In this document: one piece after another, positions 28,759 through 37,078 of the stretch
Layout: each line of letters opens with the position of its first letter
Numbering within the stretch: the stretch's first letter is position 1
From: Flavobacteriales bacterium
GTDB taxonomy: Bacteria; Bacteroidota; Bacteroidia; Flavobacteriales; Flavobacteriaceae
Length of the DNA stretch: 64,000 bases
Assembly (NCBI GenBank): GCA_017303755.1
Contig: JAFLBS010000002.1
Span: 372,001-436,000 of the forward strand
Reading direction: 5' to 3'
Translations under genes and position numbers: made by a program
Notes under the pieces: generated by a model
What the model was told of the DNA's origin: nothing
Seen by the model: only the letters and a program-made list of their open reading frames with translations
Database searches by the model: none

Positions 28759-30825
28759 TTATAGTGTTTCCGCTAAACCATCGGGAACCAATTGGTAGTG
28801 CGACAATTTCATGCTGATACTGGCTCTACCGCTGGTCAGTGTTCGCAAATCGGAAATATAACCGAAAGTCCTACTCAACGGAACCTTTGCGGTAAACGTT
28901 TTTCGCGAGCCTTTATCATCAATCGATTGGATGATTCCACGACGCTTGTTGATGTCGGTCGTAATGACACCGGTATACTCATCAATACTTTGAATTTCTA
29001 CGAGCATAATCGGTTCTAACAATTTGGGTTCACACAAAACAGCCGCTTCTTTATAGCCATAACGTGCGGCCAATTCAAAATCGAATGCATGCGAATCTTG
29101 CACGTGAGTCGAACCATCCAACAAAACCACTTTCATGCTTTCGACAGGATAACCTTTCAACACTCCAATTTCCATGGCGTCTCGGAATCCTTTTTCAACC
29201 GAAGGGATGAATTCTTGCGGAACCACACCACCTTTAATTTGATTGACGAATTCCAAGCCCAAACCCTCATCAGTTCTCGGACCAATGCTGAAGGTAATAT
29301 CAGCAAATTGTCCGCTACCACTGTTTTGCTTCACAAACTTTTGTCGATGCGTTACCGTTTGCGTCAGTAGCTCTTTGTAAGCTACTTTTGGTTTTCCTTG
29401 GTTGACTTCAATTCCGTGGGTCAATCGGATTTTTTCCAAGGTAACTTCCAAATGCAATTCGCCCATACCACTCAAAATCATTTGCCCGGTTTGAACGTCT
29501 TTTTCCAATGCTAACGATGGATCTTCATCTAAAATTTTAGACAATACCAATCCGAACACTTTCTCATCATTTTGAGTTTTAGGCTCAATGGCAACCCGAA
29601 TCACAGGAACCGGAAGTTGAATCGATTCTAAAAGTAAAGGCAAATCCATATTCGATAACGAATCACCCGTTTTAGCTTCTTTCAATCCAACAACAGCTAC
29701 AATGTCGCCCGCTTTTCCTACGTCAATTTGAAGGGTTTTATCGGATTGCATTTGTAAAATCCGCGTGATGCGAACCTTTTCTCCAGTGCGTACATTCAAA
29801 ATGGTATCACCAGTGGCAATACTTCCCGAATAAATACGAACCATCGACAATTTACCCATAAACTTATCACTGATTACTTTGAAAACCAAACCAGTAAACG
29901 ACGCATCGGATGTACGTTCCAAAGCCACTTTTTCGCCCGTTTTGGTTTGAATACCTTCTATTAATTGTTGATCCTCAGGCGATGGCAAATACAAAGCAAT
30001 AGCATCCAACAGCGGTTGAACGCCTTTGTTTTTATAAGCTGCTCCACATAAAATCGGAGTCAATTGGCTGTTCAAGACACAATTTCGAATGGCTTGTTTG
30101 ACATCTTCTTCACTGTATACAAATGGAGCTTCAGTGTAAAGTTCGAAAAACACATCATCGTGTTCTGCTAAGGTTTCCAACATTTCATAGCGCGCTGTTT
30201 CCGCTTCTTCTTGGAAGGCAACTGGAATTTCAACTTCGTTCCACACATCGCCCGTTTCATCTTCCCAAATCAAGGCTTTATTTCGAATTAAATCGATAAC
30301 TCCAACAAAATCATCTTCACTTCCCATCGGAATTTGCAACGGTAATGGAATGGTATTCAATCGCGATTGGATTTCGGAAATCACCGACTCAAAGTTGGCT
30401 CCTTGACGATCCATTTTATTGATGAAACCCAGTTTAGGAATGCCGTATTTTTCAGCTTGGAACCAAACGTTTTCCGTTTGAGGTTCTACTCCAGAACTCG
30501 CGCAGAATAAAGCGACAACTCCATCTAAAACGCGCAATGAACGTTCTACTTCTACAATAAAATCGATGTGTCCAGGCGTGTCAATCAAGTTGATGTTGTA
30601 CGTCGATTCACTTTGTTTCCATTGAGTTGAAATCGCTGCAGAAGAAATGGTTATTCCACGGTTTTTTTCTTGGATATCCTTATCCATAGTGGTATTTCCA
30701 TCATCAACGTTCCCCATTTTATGGATTAAACCTGTGTAATACAACATTCTTTCGGTTACGGTTGTTTTACCAGCATCAACGTGAGCTATGATTCCTATAT
30801 TTCGAGTGTTATTTAACTTTTTCAT
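28759..30825 (-). CDS. Elongation factor G paralogue
   Basis: 688 residues with all GTPase motifs: AHVDAGKTT (G1), RGITI (G2), DTPGH (G3), NKMD (G4), and the full set of EF-G domains. It drives translocation or ribosome recycling. Housekeeping fusA of Bacteroidota normally sits in the str ribosomal operon; no ribosomal gene is near here, so this is probably a second EF-G. A small ORF and a terminator lie between its promoter and its start, suggesting induction when translation is disturbed. It resembles EF-G more than the Tet(Q)-type protection proteins. Confidence 0.88.
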   Translation of the reverse strand: MKKLNNTRNIGIIAHVDAGKTTVTERMLYYTGLIHKMGNVDDGNTTMDKDIQEKNRGITISSAAISTQWKQSESTYNINLIDTPGHIDFIVEVERSLRVLDGVVALFCASSGVEPQTENVWFQAEKYGIPKLGFINKMDRQGANFESVISEIQSRLNTIPLPLQIPMGSEDDFVGVIDLIRNKALIWEDETGDVWNEVEIPVAFQEEAETARYEMLETLAEHDDVFFELYTEAPFVYSEEDVKQAIRNCVLNSQLTPILCGAAYKNKGVQPLLDAIALYLPSPEDQQLIEGIQTKTGEKVALERTSDASFTGLVFKVISDKFMGKLSMVRIYSGSIATGDTILNVRTGEKVRITRILQMQSDKTLQIDVGKAGDIVAVVGLKEAKTGDSLSNMDLPLLLESIQLPVPVIRVAIEPKTQNDEKVFGLVLSKILDEDPSLALEKDVQTGQMILSGMGELHLEVTLEKIRLTHGIEVNQGKPKVAYKELLTQTVTHRQKFVKQNSGSGQFADITFSIGPRTDEGLGLEFVNQIKGGVVPQEFIPSVEKGFRDAMEIGVLKGYPVESMKVVLLDGSTHVQDSHAFDFELAARYGYKEAAVLCEPKLLEPIMLVEIQSIDEYTGVITTDINKRRGIIQSIDDKGSRKTFTAKVPLSRTFGYISDLRTLTSGRASISMKLSHYQLVPDGLAETL

Positions 30826-30909
30826 TTTAAAATATTTTATAATTATACTACTTTTTTTTGATTATCATTCGTTTGAATGACGAACGAACGGAATACAGGT
30901 AGCAATAAA

Positions 30910-30935
30910 AAAGCCTCTCTAAATAGAAAGGCTTT
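30910..30935 (-). terminator. Terminator (attenuator) in the EF-G leader
   Basis: On the minus strand AAAGCCTTTCT and AGAGAGGCTTT pair over 11 positions around an ATTT loop, followed by T-rich sequence. It lies after a small ORF and about 85 bases before the EF-G start on the same strand, where only an attenuator makes sense. Confidence 0.8.
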
Positions 30936-30963
30936 CATGTATATTTTAATGAAGGTTTACTAT

Positions 30964-31047
30964 TTAGATATCAATTTTAGAGCTACCACAAAGCACTGCT
31001 CTGATGGCACTATTTGACGCGATAATATGTCTTTTGTTGAATAACAT
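30964..31047 (-). CDS. Candidate leader peptide of the EF-G gene (27 aa)
   Basis: Starts at the ATG at 31047 and ends TAA at 30964; begins MLFNKRHIIASN and ends SSKIDI. It lies 26 bases after the -7 element of a perfect promoter and directly before a strong terminator. A segment inside it (AGAGC...GCTCT) can form its own hairpin, and a GCTTT word could compete with the terminator arm. Size and position are those of an attenuation leader; translation is unproven. Confidence 0.6.
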   Translation of the reverse strand: MLFNKRHIIASNSAIRAVLCGSSKIDI

Positions 31048-31072
31048 AATTGATTTTATTTGTAATCGGGTG

Positions 31073-31102
31073 CAAATATAAAGCAATAAATGAAATACAC
31101 AA
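31073..31102 (-). promoter_or_regulatory. Bacteroidota promoter of the EF-G leader transcript
   Basis: On the minus strand TTG (31102-31100), exactly 19 bases, then TATATTTG (31080-31073): a consensus match. Transcription from it reads the leader ORF and the attenuator before the EF-G gene. Confidence 0.8.
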
Positions 31103-31170
31103 CTTTTTGTTTTTTCATGAATTTTGATGTTGGTGTGCCTATCTTTAGTTCAATTTAGTATTTTAGCTCA

Positions 31171-31884
31171 ATGACAAAGCAAAAAAACAGAGGCAAAGAA
31201 GCCAGCGATGATTTGATTTTTGGAAATGCGGTTGAACAAACCAAAATCAAAAATGCTGTGGCCGATTTATCGTATTTGTTGACCAAAGGCTATCCCGAAA
31301 AATCAACCTTAGAATTGGTTGGAAATCGCTATCGATTGACCGCACGACAACAAAGAGCTGTGATGGGAATGAGTGCCTCAGACCAGCAAGTTGAATTTCG
31401 GAAGTTGCATCAAATTAGTAGCAACCAATTGAAAGGGAAAGAACTCATTATTGATGGTTTTAATGTGCTAATTATTCTAGAAAGTTTGTTGTCTGAAGCC
31501 TATATTTTTAAAGGGAAAGATGGTTTTTACCGCGATTTATCCAGTGTGTACGGAACGTATAAAAAAGTGCAACAAACGTCGACAGCGATTGATTTGATTA
31601 AAGATTTTTACCTTGAAAATGAAATTTTGAAAATCCATTGGATATTTGATAAACCCGTTTCGAATAGTGGTCGATTGAAAAAAATAATTGAAGAAATTGC
31701 GGCAAGTGATAATCTGAATTGGACGGTAGAGTTGGATAACAATCCAGACAAAAAAATAGCGGAAAGTACAACTGTCGCATGTTCTTCTGATGCATGGATT
31801 TTAGATCGTGTTGAGATGAATTTTAATTTGGTTGAATATGTACTACTAAAGCACAACTTAAAAGTTACTGCCTTACATTTTTAA
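31171..31884 (+). CDS. DUF434 / PIN-like domain protein (predicted nuclease)
   Basis: 237 residues. The N-terminal 90 residues (AVADLSYLLTKGYPEKSTLELVGNRYRLTARQQRAV) match DUF434. The C-terminal part is PIN/NYN-like: ELIIDGFNVLII with an acidic start, WIFDKPVSNSGRL and CSSDAWILDRV supply further acidic residues. PIN-like domains are metal-dependent RNases. It is followed 14 bases later by the atypical SDR gene, so the two probably form an operon. Role in RNA cleavage or quality control is inferred from the fold. Confidence 0.7.
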   Translation: MTKQKNRGKEASDDLIFGNAVEQTKIKNAVADLSYLLTKGYPEKSTLELVGNRYRLTARQQRAVMGMSASDQQVEFRKLHQISSNQLKGKELIIDGFNVLIILESLLSEAYIFKGKDGFYRDLSSVYGTYKKVQQTSTAIDLIKDFYLENEILKIHWIFDKPVSNSGRLKKIIEEIAASDNLNWTVELDNNPDKKIAESTTVACSSDAWILDRVEMNFNLVEYVLLKHNLKVTALHF

Positions 31885-31898
31885 AATTGTATGTAGAA

Positions 31899-33266
31899 AT
31901 GGAAAAAGAAACCACTTACGGATTTAACCCAACAGAATGGGAGCATTGCTTGAAAGTACTTTCAATATTGAAAGACAATCCTTTTGAAAATCCAGATAAT
32001 GAAAAGTTTGCGGGCTTAATCACCAAGATTCATAAAAATGCTAAGAAAAACCTTCGATCAACGAGTGAGTCTGAGCGGAAAAAGGCAGACATAGAAACCA
32101 TTTTAAATGCCGAATTATCAAAAAAAGCGTTAGAAGGAGAATCGTTGTTTTGGGATGATACTAAAAAACAGCATCATTTTACTGAGTTGAATTCACCAAA
32201 AGCCTGTTATTGTTGTAATGAGACCTATACTTTAGCCCATTCATTTTACAACAGACTTTGTCCTTCTTGTGCTGATTTGAATTACGAAAAAAGATTCCAA
32301 AATCAGGACTTAACCAATAGAAACGCAATCATTACTGGCGGTAGAGTAAAAGTAGGTTATGCTACCACCTTAAAGCTACTGCGAAGTAATGCTAATGTGG
32401 TTCTGACAACTCGTTTTCCAGCTTTAGCCTTAGAGCAATTGGCGCAAGAATCGGATTATGCAGATTGGAAAAATCGATTGGTAGTTTATGGACTCGATTT
32501 GCGCAATCTTAAAGCAATAAACGAATTTATTTTATTCTACAAATCCAAATATGAAAGCTTAGATATTTTAATCAATAATGCGACTCAAACCATCAAATAT
32601 CCAGATAATTATTATCAGCCCTTAATTGAAAAAGAACAAAATTTGTTGATTGATTGGAACTCTAATCCTAAATTAATTGCTAATTCTACACCCATTTTTA
32701 AAGAGGTAAAATCGTTAGAATATGCTAAAAATGAGAAAACAGTAGTTCGTCTAAATCGATTCGGACAACCTGTTGATTCAAGAGATAAAACCAGTTGGAA
32801 TTCAACTCTTGAAGAAATTGAACTGCACGAACTCATCGAAGTAAACTTAATCAATCAAATTGCACCTTACGTTCTCATTAAAGAGTTGAAACCGTTGTTC
32901 AATCAATCTAATTTTGTAGAAAAATTCATTGTGAATGTCACTTCTTCTGAAGGTATGTTCAGTTACACCAAGAAAACCATTTTTCATCCACATACAAACA
33001 TGACCAAAGCGGCGCTCAACATGATGACGCTAACTTCTGCCAAAGAGTTTGCAGAAAGCAGCATTTTTATGACCAGTGTTGATGTGGGATGGATTTCAAC
33101 TGGCGCAAAAGAAAGTCTGAGAGAAAAACAATTCGAAAATGGTTACATTCCGCCTTTGGATTCGGTTGATGGTGCCAGTCGGATTTTAGATCCAATTATT
33201 CAAGGAATAAATGGAACCATTTTGCATGGTGTTTTATTGAAAAACTACAAAGTTTCAAGCTGGTAA
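31899..33266 (+). CDS. SDR-fold protein with N-terminal zinc ribbon, catalytic Tyr missing
   Basis: 455 residues from the ATG at 31899 (a TTG 12 bases earlier is a weaker start). Residues 1-120 are helical and carry a zinc-ribbon-like CYCC...CPSC. Then a Rossmann SDR domain: NAIITGGRVKVGYATTLKLL, DILINNATQ, IVNVTSSEG. At the YxxxK site it has T-N-M-T-K, so the catalytic Tyr is absent and the glycine motif is altered. It may bind nucleotide without being a normal oxidoreductase. Linked to the PIN-like gene upstream. Confidence 0.75.
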   Translation: MEKETTYGFNPTEWEHCLKVLSILKDNPFENPDNEKFAGLITKIHKNAKKNLRSTSESERKKADIETILNAELSKKALEGESLFWDDTKKQHHFTELNSPKACYCCNETYTLAHSFYNRLCPSCADLNYEKRFQNQDLTNRNAIITGGRVKVGYATTLKLLRSNANVVLTTRFPALALEQLAQESDYADWKNRLVVYGLDLRNLKAINEFILFYKSKYESLDILINNATQTIKYPDNYYQPLIEKEQNLLIDWNSNPKLIANSTPIFKEVKSLEYAKNEKTVVRLNRFGQPVDSRDKTSWNSTLEEIELHELIEVNLINQIAPYVLIKELKPLFNQSNFVEKFIVNVTSSEGMFSYTKKTIFHPHTNMTKAALNMMTLTSAKEFAESSIFMTSVDVGWISTGAKESLREKQFENGYIPPLDSVDGASRILDPIIQGINGTILHGVLLKNYKVSSW

Positions 33267-33268
33267 TA

Positions 33269-33341
33269 AAGGTGTTAGCTCAATTGGAAGAGCGCTTGCC
33301 AAACAAGCAAGAGGTTGCAAGTTCGAGTCTTGCACACCTTC
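33269..33341 (+). tRNA. tRNA-like gene, apparent anticodon AAC with A33
   Basis: Perfect cloverleaf: acceptor AAGGTGT/ACACCTT (7/7), D-stem GCTC/GAGC, anticodon stem CTTGC/GCAAG, T-stem GCAAG/CTTGC with TTCGAGT loop. The anticodon loop is CAAACAA, so position 33 is A, not the near-universal U, and the nominal anticodon is AAC (Val). The discriminator is C. Anticodon and T stems use the same two five-base words, so they can also pair with each other. Probably not a normal decoding tRNA. Confidence 0.8.
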
Positions 33342-33351
33342 TAAAAAGGTT

Positions 33352-33432
33352 AAGAAAGGCGAAACCGGACTCAAACCAGTATCTGTAATTTTGAGGTAAC
33401 TATTTTTTCAATTAAACTATTCGCCTTTCCTT
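33352..33432 (+). ncRNA. tRNA-sized stem-enclosed element
   Basis: GAAAGGCGAA (33354-33363) pairs exactly with TTCGCCTTTC (33420-33429) and encloses 56 bases that contain an inner CTCAAA/TTTTGAG stem. It starts 11 bases after the tRNA-like gene and lies just before the -7 box (33477-33484) of the endonuclease V operon. No cloverleaf can be drawn with confidence; it may be a degenerate tRNA or a regulatory RNA. Confidence 0.45.
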
Positions 33433-33498
33433 GTTGCAAATATATAGAAATGGAGATTTTTTTTCAGAATAAAATTTATATTTGTTTTTTTGAAAGTC

Positions 33499-34002
33499 AT
33501 GATTGCAGCGCTAGATGTTCATTACAAGGAAAATTATGCCAAGACGGTACTTCTAATTTTTGAGAATTGGACCAGTGAAAGTTACCATGAGTGTATCGAA
33601 GTTAAAACTACAGAAATCACTGAATACATTCCGGGTGAGTTTTATAAAAGAGAACTTCCGTGTCTTTTAGAAGGATTAAAAAGAATAGATTTAAACAGCA
33701 TTGAAGTAATTATTATTGATGGTTACATTTATGTTGATAATGAGGAAAATAGTGGTTTGGGTGGACATTTATATCACTCTTTGAATGAACAAATACCTAT
33801 TATTGGAGTTGCTAAAACCAAATTTGCCAATAATTCAGAAACTGCAGTTGAGGTTTTTAGAGGTGAAAGTAAAAATCCGCTCTACGTTTCAGCGGTTGGA
33901 ATCGAGAAAGAAAAGGCTGCAGAACAAGTTAAAAAGATGTTTGGTGACTATCGATTACCGCATTTGTTAAAAATAATGGATCAAAAAACAAAGGAAGAGT
34001 AA
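33499..34002 (+). CDS. Endonuclease V family protein
   Basis: 167 residues from the ATG at 33499, 15 bases after a TATATTTG box (33477-33484). Endonuclease V motifs: ALDVHY (catalytic Asp region) at the start, PGEFYKRELP, VIIIDGYIYV...GLGGHL, IIGVAKTKF and PLYVSAVG. Shorter than E. coli Nfi (about 223). The family cuts next to (deoxy)inosine, and several members prefer inosine RNA. It is two bases before the next gene and so leads the MoxR/vWA operon, an unusual position. Confidence 0.85.
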   Translation: MIAALDVHYKENYAKTVLLIFENWTSESYHECIEVKTTEITEYIPGEFYKRELPCLLEGLKRIDLNSIEVIIIDGYIYVDNEENSGLGGHLYHSLNEQIPIIGVAKTKFANNSETAVEVFRGESKNPLYVSAVGIEKEKAAEQVKKMFGDYRLPHLLKIMDQKTKEE

Positions 34003-34004
34003 GT

Positions 34005-34652
34005 ATGGAAGAAAATAAGCTTCCTTTTATAGAAACTATTTACCATTTGCGCACTATTGAGCAAGTGATTTTGTATACCAAAGTCTTAAAAATCTCTAGT
34101 AAAGAAGAAAAAGATACGCTTGAGTTTTTGGAGGATGAATACGAAAAAGAATGCCTGAATTATCCTTTTCAAGCACCTAATTTTGATAAAGAAGCGGCTT
34201 TGTGGGCAAGTAAAATAGTTTATTTTTCGGCACAATTGCTTTTGAACAGAGAAGACACCGAAAAAGAATTGAATGTACTGTTACCCCAATTTAAAGGAAC
34301 AATTAATGCATCAAGTATTTTGTCTGCCGATTTATGTTTGCGTTTTTTACCACAGATTGTCGGACAAATGAAAGAATTCGACTCTGAAGACAAAATCAAC
34401 CCTATACTTGAATCGTTTTTAGTTGATTTTCATTATTCCAATATTGGTTACCAAAACACCACAGAGCACTTTAACTTAATTGGGTTTGAAAATGCCTGTT
34501 ACCAGCAATTATACCTCAATAGAGTATGCAAACGAAAAGACAAATTAATCGCTCAAAATCCAGAAATTAACCGACTTTTGCATTCCAATTTTGGAGATTA
34601 TAAAAAGTTGTTTTGGAAAGAGTTGGAACCAGTCGAAAAAGTAATAGAATGA
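34005..34652 (+). CDS. Alpha-helical component of the MoxR/vWA operon (bpX-type)
   Basis: 215 residues, mostly helical, without membrane segments or catalytic motifs. I do not recognise it by motif; position beside MoxR, vWA and beta-propeller genes suggests one of the small components of the described MoxR-vWA-beta-propeller (bpX) ternary systems. It starts two bases after endonuclease V and its TGA overlaps the next ATG, so translation is coupled. Confidence 0.5.
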   Translation: MEENKLPFIETIYHLRTIEQVILYTKVLKISSKEEKDTLEFLEDEYEKECLNYPFQAPNFDKEAALWASKIVYFSAQLLLNREDTEKELNVLLPQFKGTINASSILSADLCLRFLPQIVGQMKEFDSEDKINPILESFLVDFHYSNIGYQNTTEHFNLIGFENACYQQLYLNRVCKRKDKLIAQNPEINRLLHSNFGDYKKLFWKELEPVEKVIE

Positions 34653-35239
34653 AAAATTATTTAGCAAAATTTATTGAAGAGCCTACCAAAGAAAATTTTT
34701 TGTTGGTAAGAAATGATATTGTCTCTGATGAAAACTACAATCCGTATTCTAAAGATTGGGATCAATTAACCGATTTACTCGATGCAGAAAAATACGAAGA
34801 AGCAATCGAATTCAGTACGGTGAACTTGTTTTTAAGTCCAAGAGCACATTTGTACAAACAATACGCTTATGAAAAATTAGGCAATCAAAACTATGCTGAC
34901 ATCGAAGGTATGATAGCACATCGTATCATGGACGGAATTGAAATGACTGGAGACGGAACAATAGAAAATCCGTATTTGGTCACAAGTATCATAGATGAAA
35001 GCGATATGTTAATGCGTTGGGACGAAAACTTCTTTTCTCAATCTTTAAAACACAGTAACAATAAATCGTTTGACATCATTACAACGGTTTCTGGAAAGGA
35101 ATACTATTTTGATATTACCGATTGCTACAAAAGCCTAGAAAAGAACAGAGGTTCTAATAATAGAATTGATTTAATGAAAGAAATAGAAACTCTTTTAGAA
35201 GAAAAACCAACCAAGAAATGGTGGGAGTTTTGGAAATAA
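34649..35239 (+). CDS. DUF4919-like protein of the MoxR/vWA operon
   Basis: 196 residues starting at the ATG that overlaps the previous stop (ATGA); an earlier in-frame ATG at 34613 would overlap by 40 bases and is less likely. It contains a TPR-like stretch (KYEEAIEFSTVNLFLSPRAHLYKQYAYEKLGN), then LMRWDENFFSQSLKHS and GKEYYFDITDCY, as in DUF4919 proteins, and ends in a Trp-rich KKWWEFWK. Function unknown. Confidence 0.55.
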   Translation: MKNYLAKFIEEPTKENFLLVRNDIVSDENYNPYSKDWDQLTDLLDAEKYEEAIEFSTVNLFLSPRAHLYKQYAYEKLGNQNYADIEGMIAHRIMDGIEMTGDGTIENPYLVTSIIDESDMLMRWDENFFSQSLKHSNNKSFDIITTVSGKEYYFDITDCYKSLEKNRGSNNRIDLMKEIETLLEEKPTKKWWEFWK

Positions 35240-35252
35240 ATAATAGACTAAA

Positions 35253-35945
35253 ATGAATACTTTACAACTCACATTTCTTTTCTTAGGAATCATCACAAGT
35301 ATATTTTTCTTTTTATCCAATGTTTTTTATGGTTGGCTGATAAAAAAAGCTTCCAAAAGGGTGCAAGAAGTAAATATGATGGCTTATTTCGGAAAGCCTT
35401 TATGGGAATTTAAAAAGGATGAAATCACATTTAAATTAGGGTATTTACCTCTTAATGCCTATTTGAAACCATATGATGCAGATGAAATATACAATGAAAT
35501 TAATGAGTTTACCCGAAAATCGATAATGGTTCAATTGGTTATTTTTTTGGTTTCTGGGTTGTATTTGTATGTCAACCAAATGGATTTTCTAGTAGGTTTT
35601 GAAAGTCTAAAAAAAATGGGACAATTTGCAGTTGAGTCCATTGATTATAAAAATTTTAAATCGTTTTTTGCAGCACATGCAACATCTAAATTAACGTATT
35701 TCTTTTTCCTTCTCAATTCTTTTTCAGCGCTTATGATGATGTATGCTTTTTTTCAATATGTTTTGTTCAAGCAAAGAATTTTATTATTAATCATAGGCAC
35801 CTTTTTTAGTTTTTCGATACTCTATTTTTTCTACAAAATGGAAACCCATATTTCGTTCTTACAAATTGGTGTTTATTGGGTTTCGAGTTTGTTTTTATCA
35901 GCACTATTTCTTTTATTGTCCACAAAATTAATCTCAAATAAATAA
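35253..35945 (+). CDS. Membrane protein of the MoxR/vWA operon
   Basis: 230 residues with about five hydrophobic helices: one at the N-terminus (LTFLFLGIITSIFFFLSNVF), one near residue 92 and three in the C-terminal third. The cytoplasmic segment between helices 1 and 2 is charged. Its TAA overlaps the moxR ATG by one base (TAATG), which suggests a fixed ratio with the ATPase. Likely membrane anchor of the system. Confidence 0.6.
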   Translation: MNTLQLTFLFLGIITSIFFFLSNVFYGWLIKKASKRVQEVNMMAYFGKPLWEFKKDEITFKLGYLPLNAYLKPYDADEIYNEINEFTRKSIMVQLVIFLVSGLYLYVNQMDFLVGFESLKKMGQFAVESIDYKNFKSFFAAHATSKLTYFFFLLNSFSALMMMYAFFQYVLFKQRILLLIIGTFFSFSILYFFYKMETHISFLQIGVYWVSSLFLSALFLLLSTKLISNK

Positions 35946-37078
35946 TGACTTCTTTAGAAAAATTAAACGCCTTATTGCAACACGTCAAGCATACATTCAT
36001 CGGTAAAGATGATATTGTTGATTTACTTGGAATCACCTTATTAGCAAGAGAAAACGCTTTTTTATTAGGTCCGCCAGGAACAGCCAAAAGTGCTATTGTG
36101 CGCGGTTTGTCGAATGGAGTAGAAGACGGAAAAAACTTTGAGTATTTGCTCACCCGTTTCACCGAACCTAATGAAATTTTCGGACCTTTTGATATTCGTA
36201 AATTGAAAGATGGCGACTTGGTAACTAATACCGAAGGAATGATGCCCGAAGCTTCTATGGTTTTTTTGGATGAGATTTTCAATGCCAATTCAGCTATTTT
36301 GAATAGCTTATTAATGGCACTTAATGAAAAAATATTCCGTCGTGGAAAAGAAACAAAAAAATTGCCTGCTTTGATGTTTGTTGGTGCGAGCAATATTCTT
36401 CCTGAAGATGAAGCACTCAATGCTTTACTTGACCGCTTTCTTATTCGCGTAAAATGTGATTATGTGAATCCCGATTTACTTACCGAAGTGCTTTTGGCCG
36501 GTTGGAAACTCGAAAACAATTCGAATGGAACAGTTCCAACCATCAAATCGGATGAGATTCGTGAACTCCAAATTCAATGTAGGAAAGTTGATTTATCACC
36601 GATACGAAAAGAATACGTTGATTTAATTCATAGTTTAAGAAACACCGGAATCAATGTATCCGATCGACGCGCCGTAAAAATTCAGAATTTGATTGCTGCT
36701 AGCGCCTTAATTTGTGGTCGTGAAGAAGCCATTATTTCCGATTTATGGGTGTTGAAATTCATTTGGGACACCGAAGAACAAATCGAAGTATTAGAAGGAA
36801 TTGTTAATCACATTATTGAGAAAGAAGTGAGTGAAAAAGCGCATCCTCAAGCAGTTTTTAACAAAGCTCCCAATGCCGAAGAAGTAATGAAGGAGATTCA
36901 GTATTTGTCTGAACGTTGGGACGATTCAACTCTTTCATTTGAAGAGCAAAATGTGATTAAAGACAAATTGCGTTATGTACAAACGCGTTGTGATTGGATT
37001 AGAAATCCCGATCAAAAACAATACATTCAAAAAGAAATTGAAAGTTTGTGGCAAAAAATCCTTAAAACTATTGCCTAA
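35945..37078 (+). CDS. MoxR-family AAA+ ATPase
   Basis: 377 residues. Walker A LLGPPGTAKSAIV near residue 40, Walker B MVFLDEIFNAN near 105, sensor region LMFVGASNILPEDEALNALLDRFLIRV, arginine-rich C-terminal lid NVSDRRAVKIQNLI. MoxR ATPases work with vWA proteins to remodel or activate targets. It overlaps both neighbours by one base. Motif order fits the RavA/MoxR group. Confidence 0.92.
   Translation: MTSLEKLNALLQHVKHTFIGKDDIVDLLGITLLARENAFLLGPPGTAKSAIVRGLSNGVEDGKNFEYLLTRFTEPNEIFGPFDIRKLKDGDLVTNTEGMMPEASMVFLDEIFNANSAILNSLLMALNEKIFRRGKETKKLPALMFVGASNILPEDEALNALLDRFLIRVKCDYVNPDLLTEVLLAGWKLENNSNGTVPTIKSDEIRELQIQCRKVDLSPIRKEYVDLIHSLRNTGINVSDRRAVKIQNLIAASALICGREEAIISDLWVLKFIWDTEEQIEVLEGIVNHIIEKEVSEKAHPQAVFNKAPNAEEVMKEIQYLSERWDDSTLSFEEQNVIKDKLRYVQTRCDWIRNPDQKQYIQKEIESLWQKILKTIA

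Noticed and set aside
28759-30825. A Tet(Q)/Tet(M)-type ribosomal protection gene
   Set aside because: Motif spacing and the full EF-G domain set fit EF-G better; only the leader arrangement recalls tet(Q).
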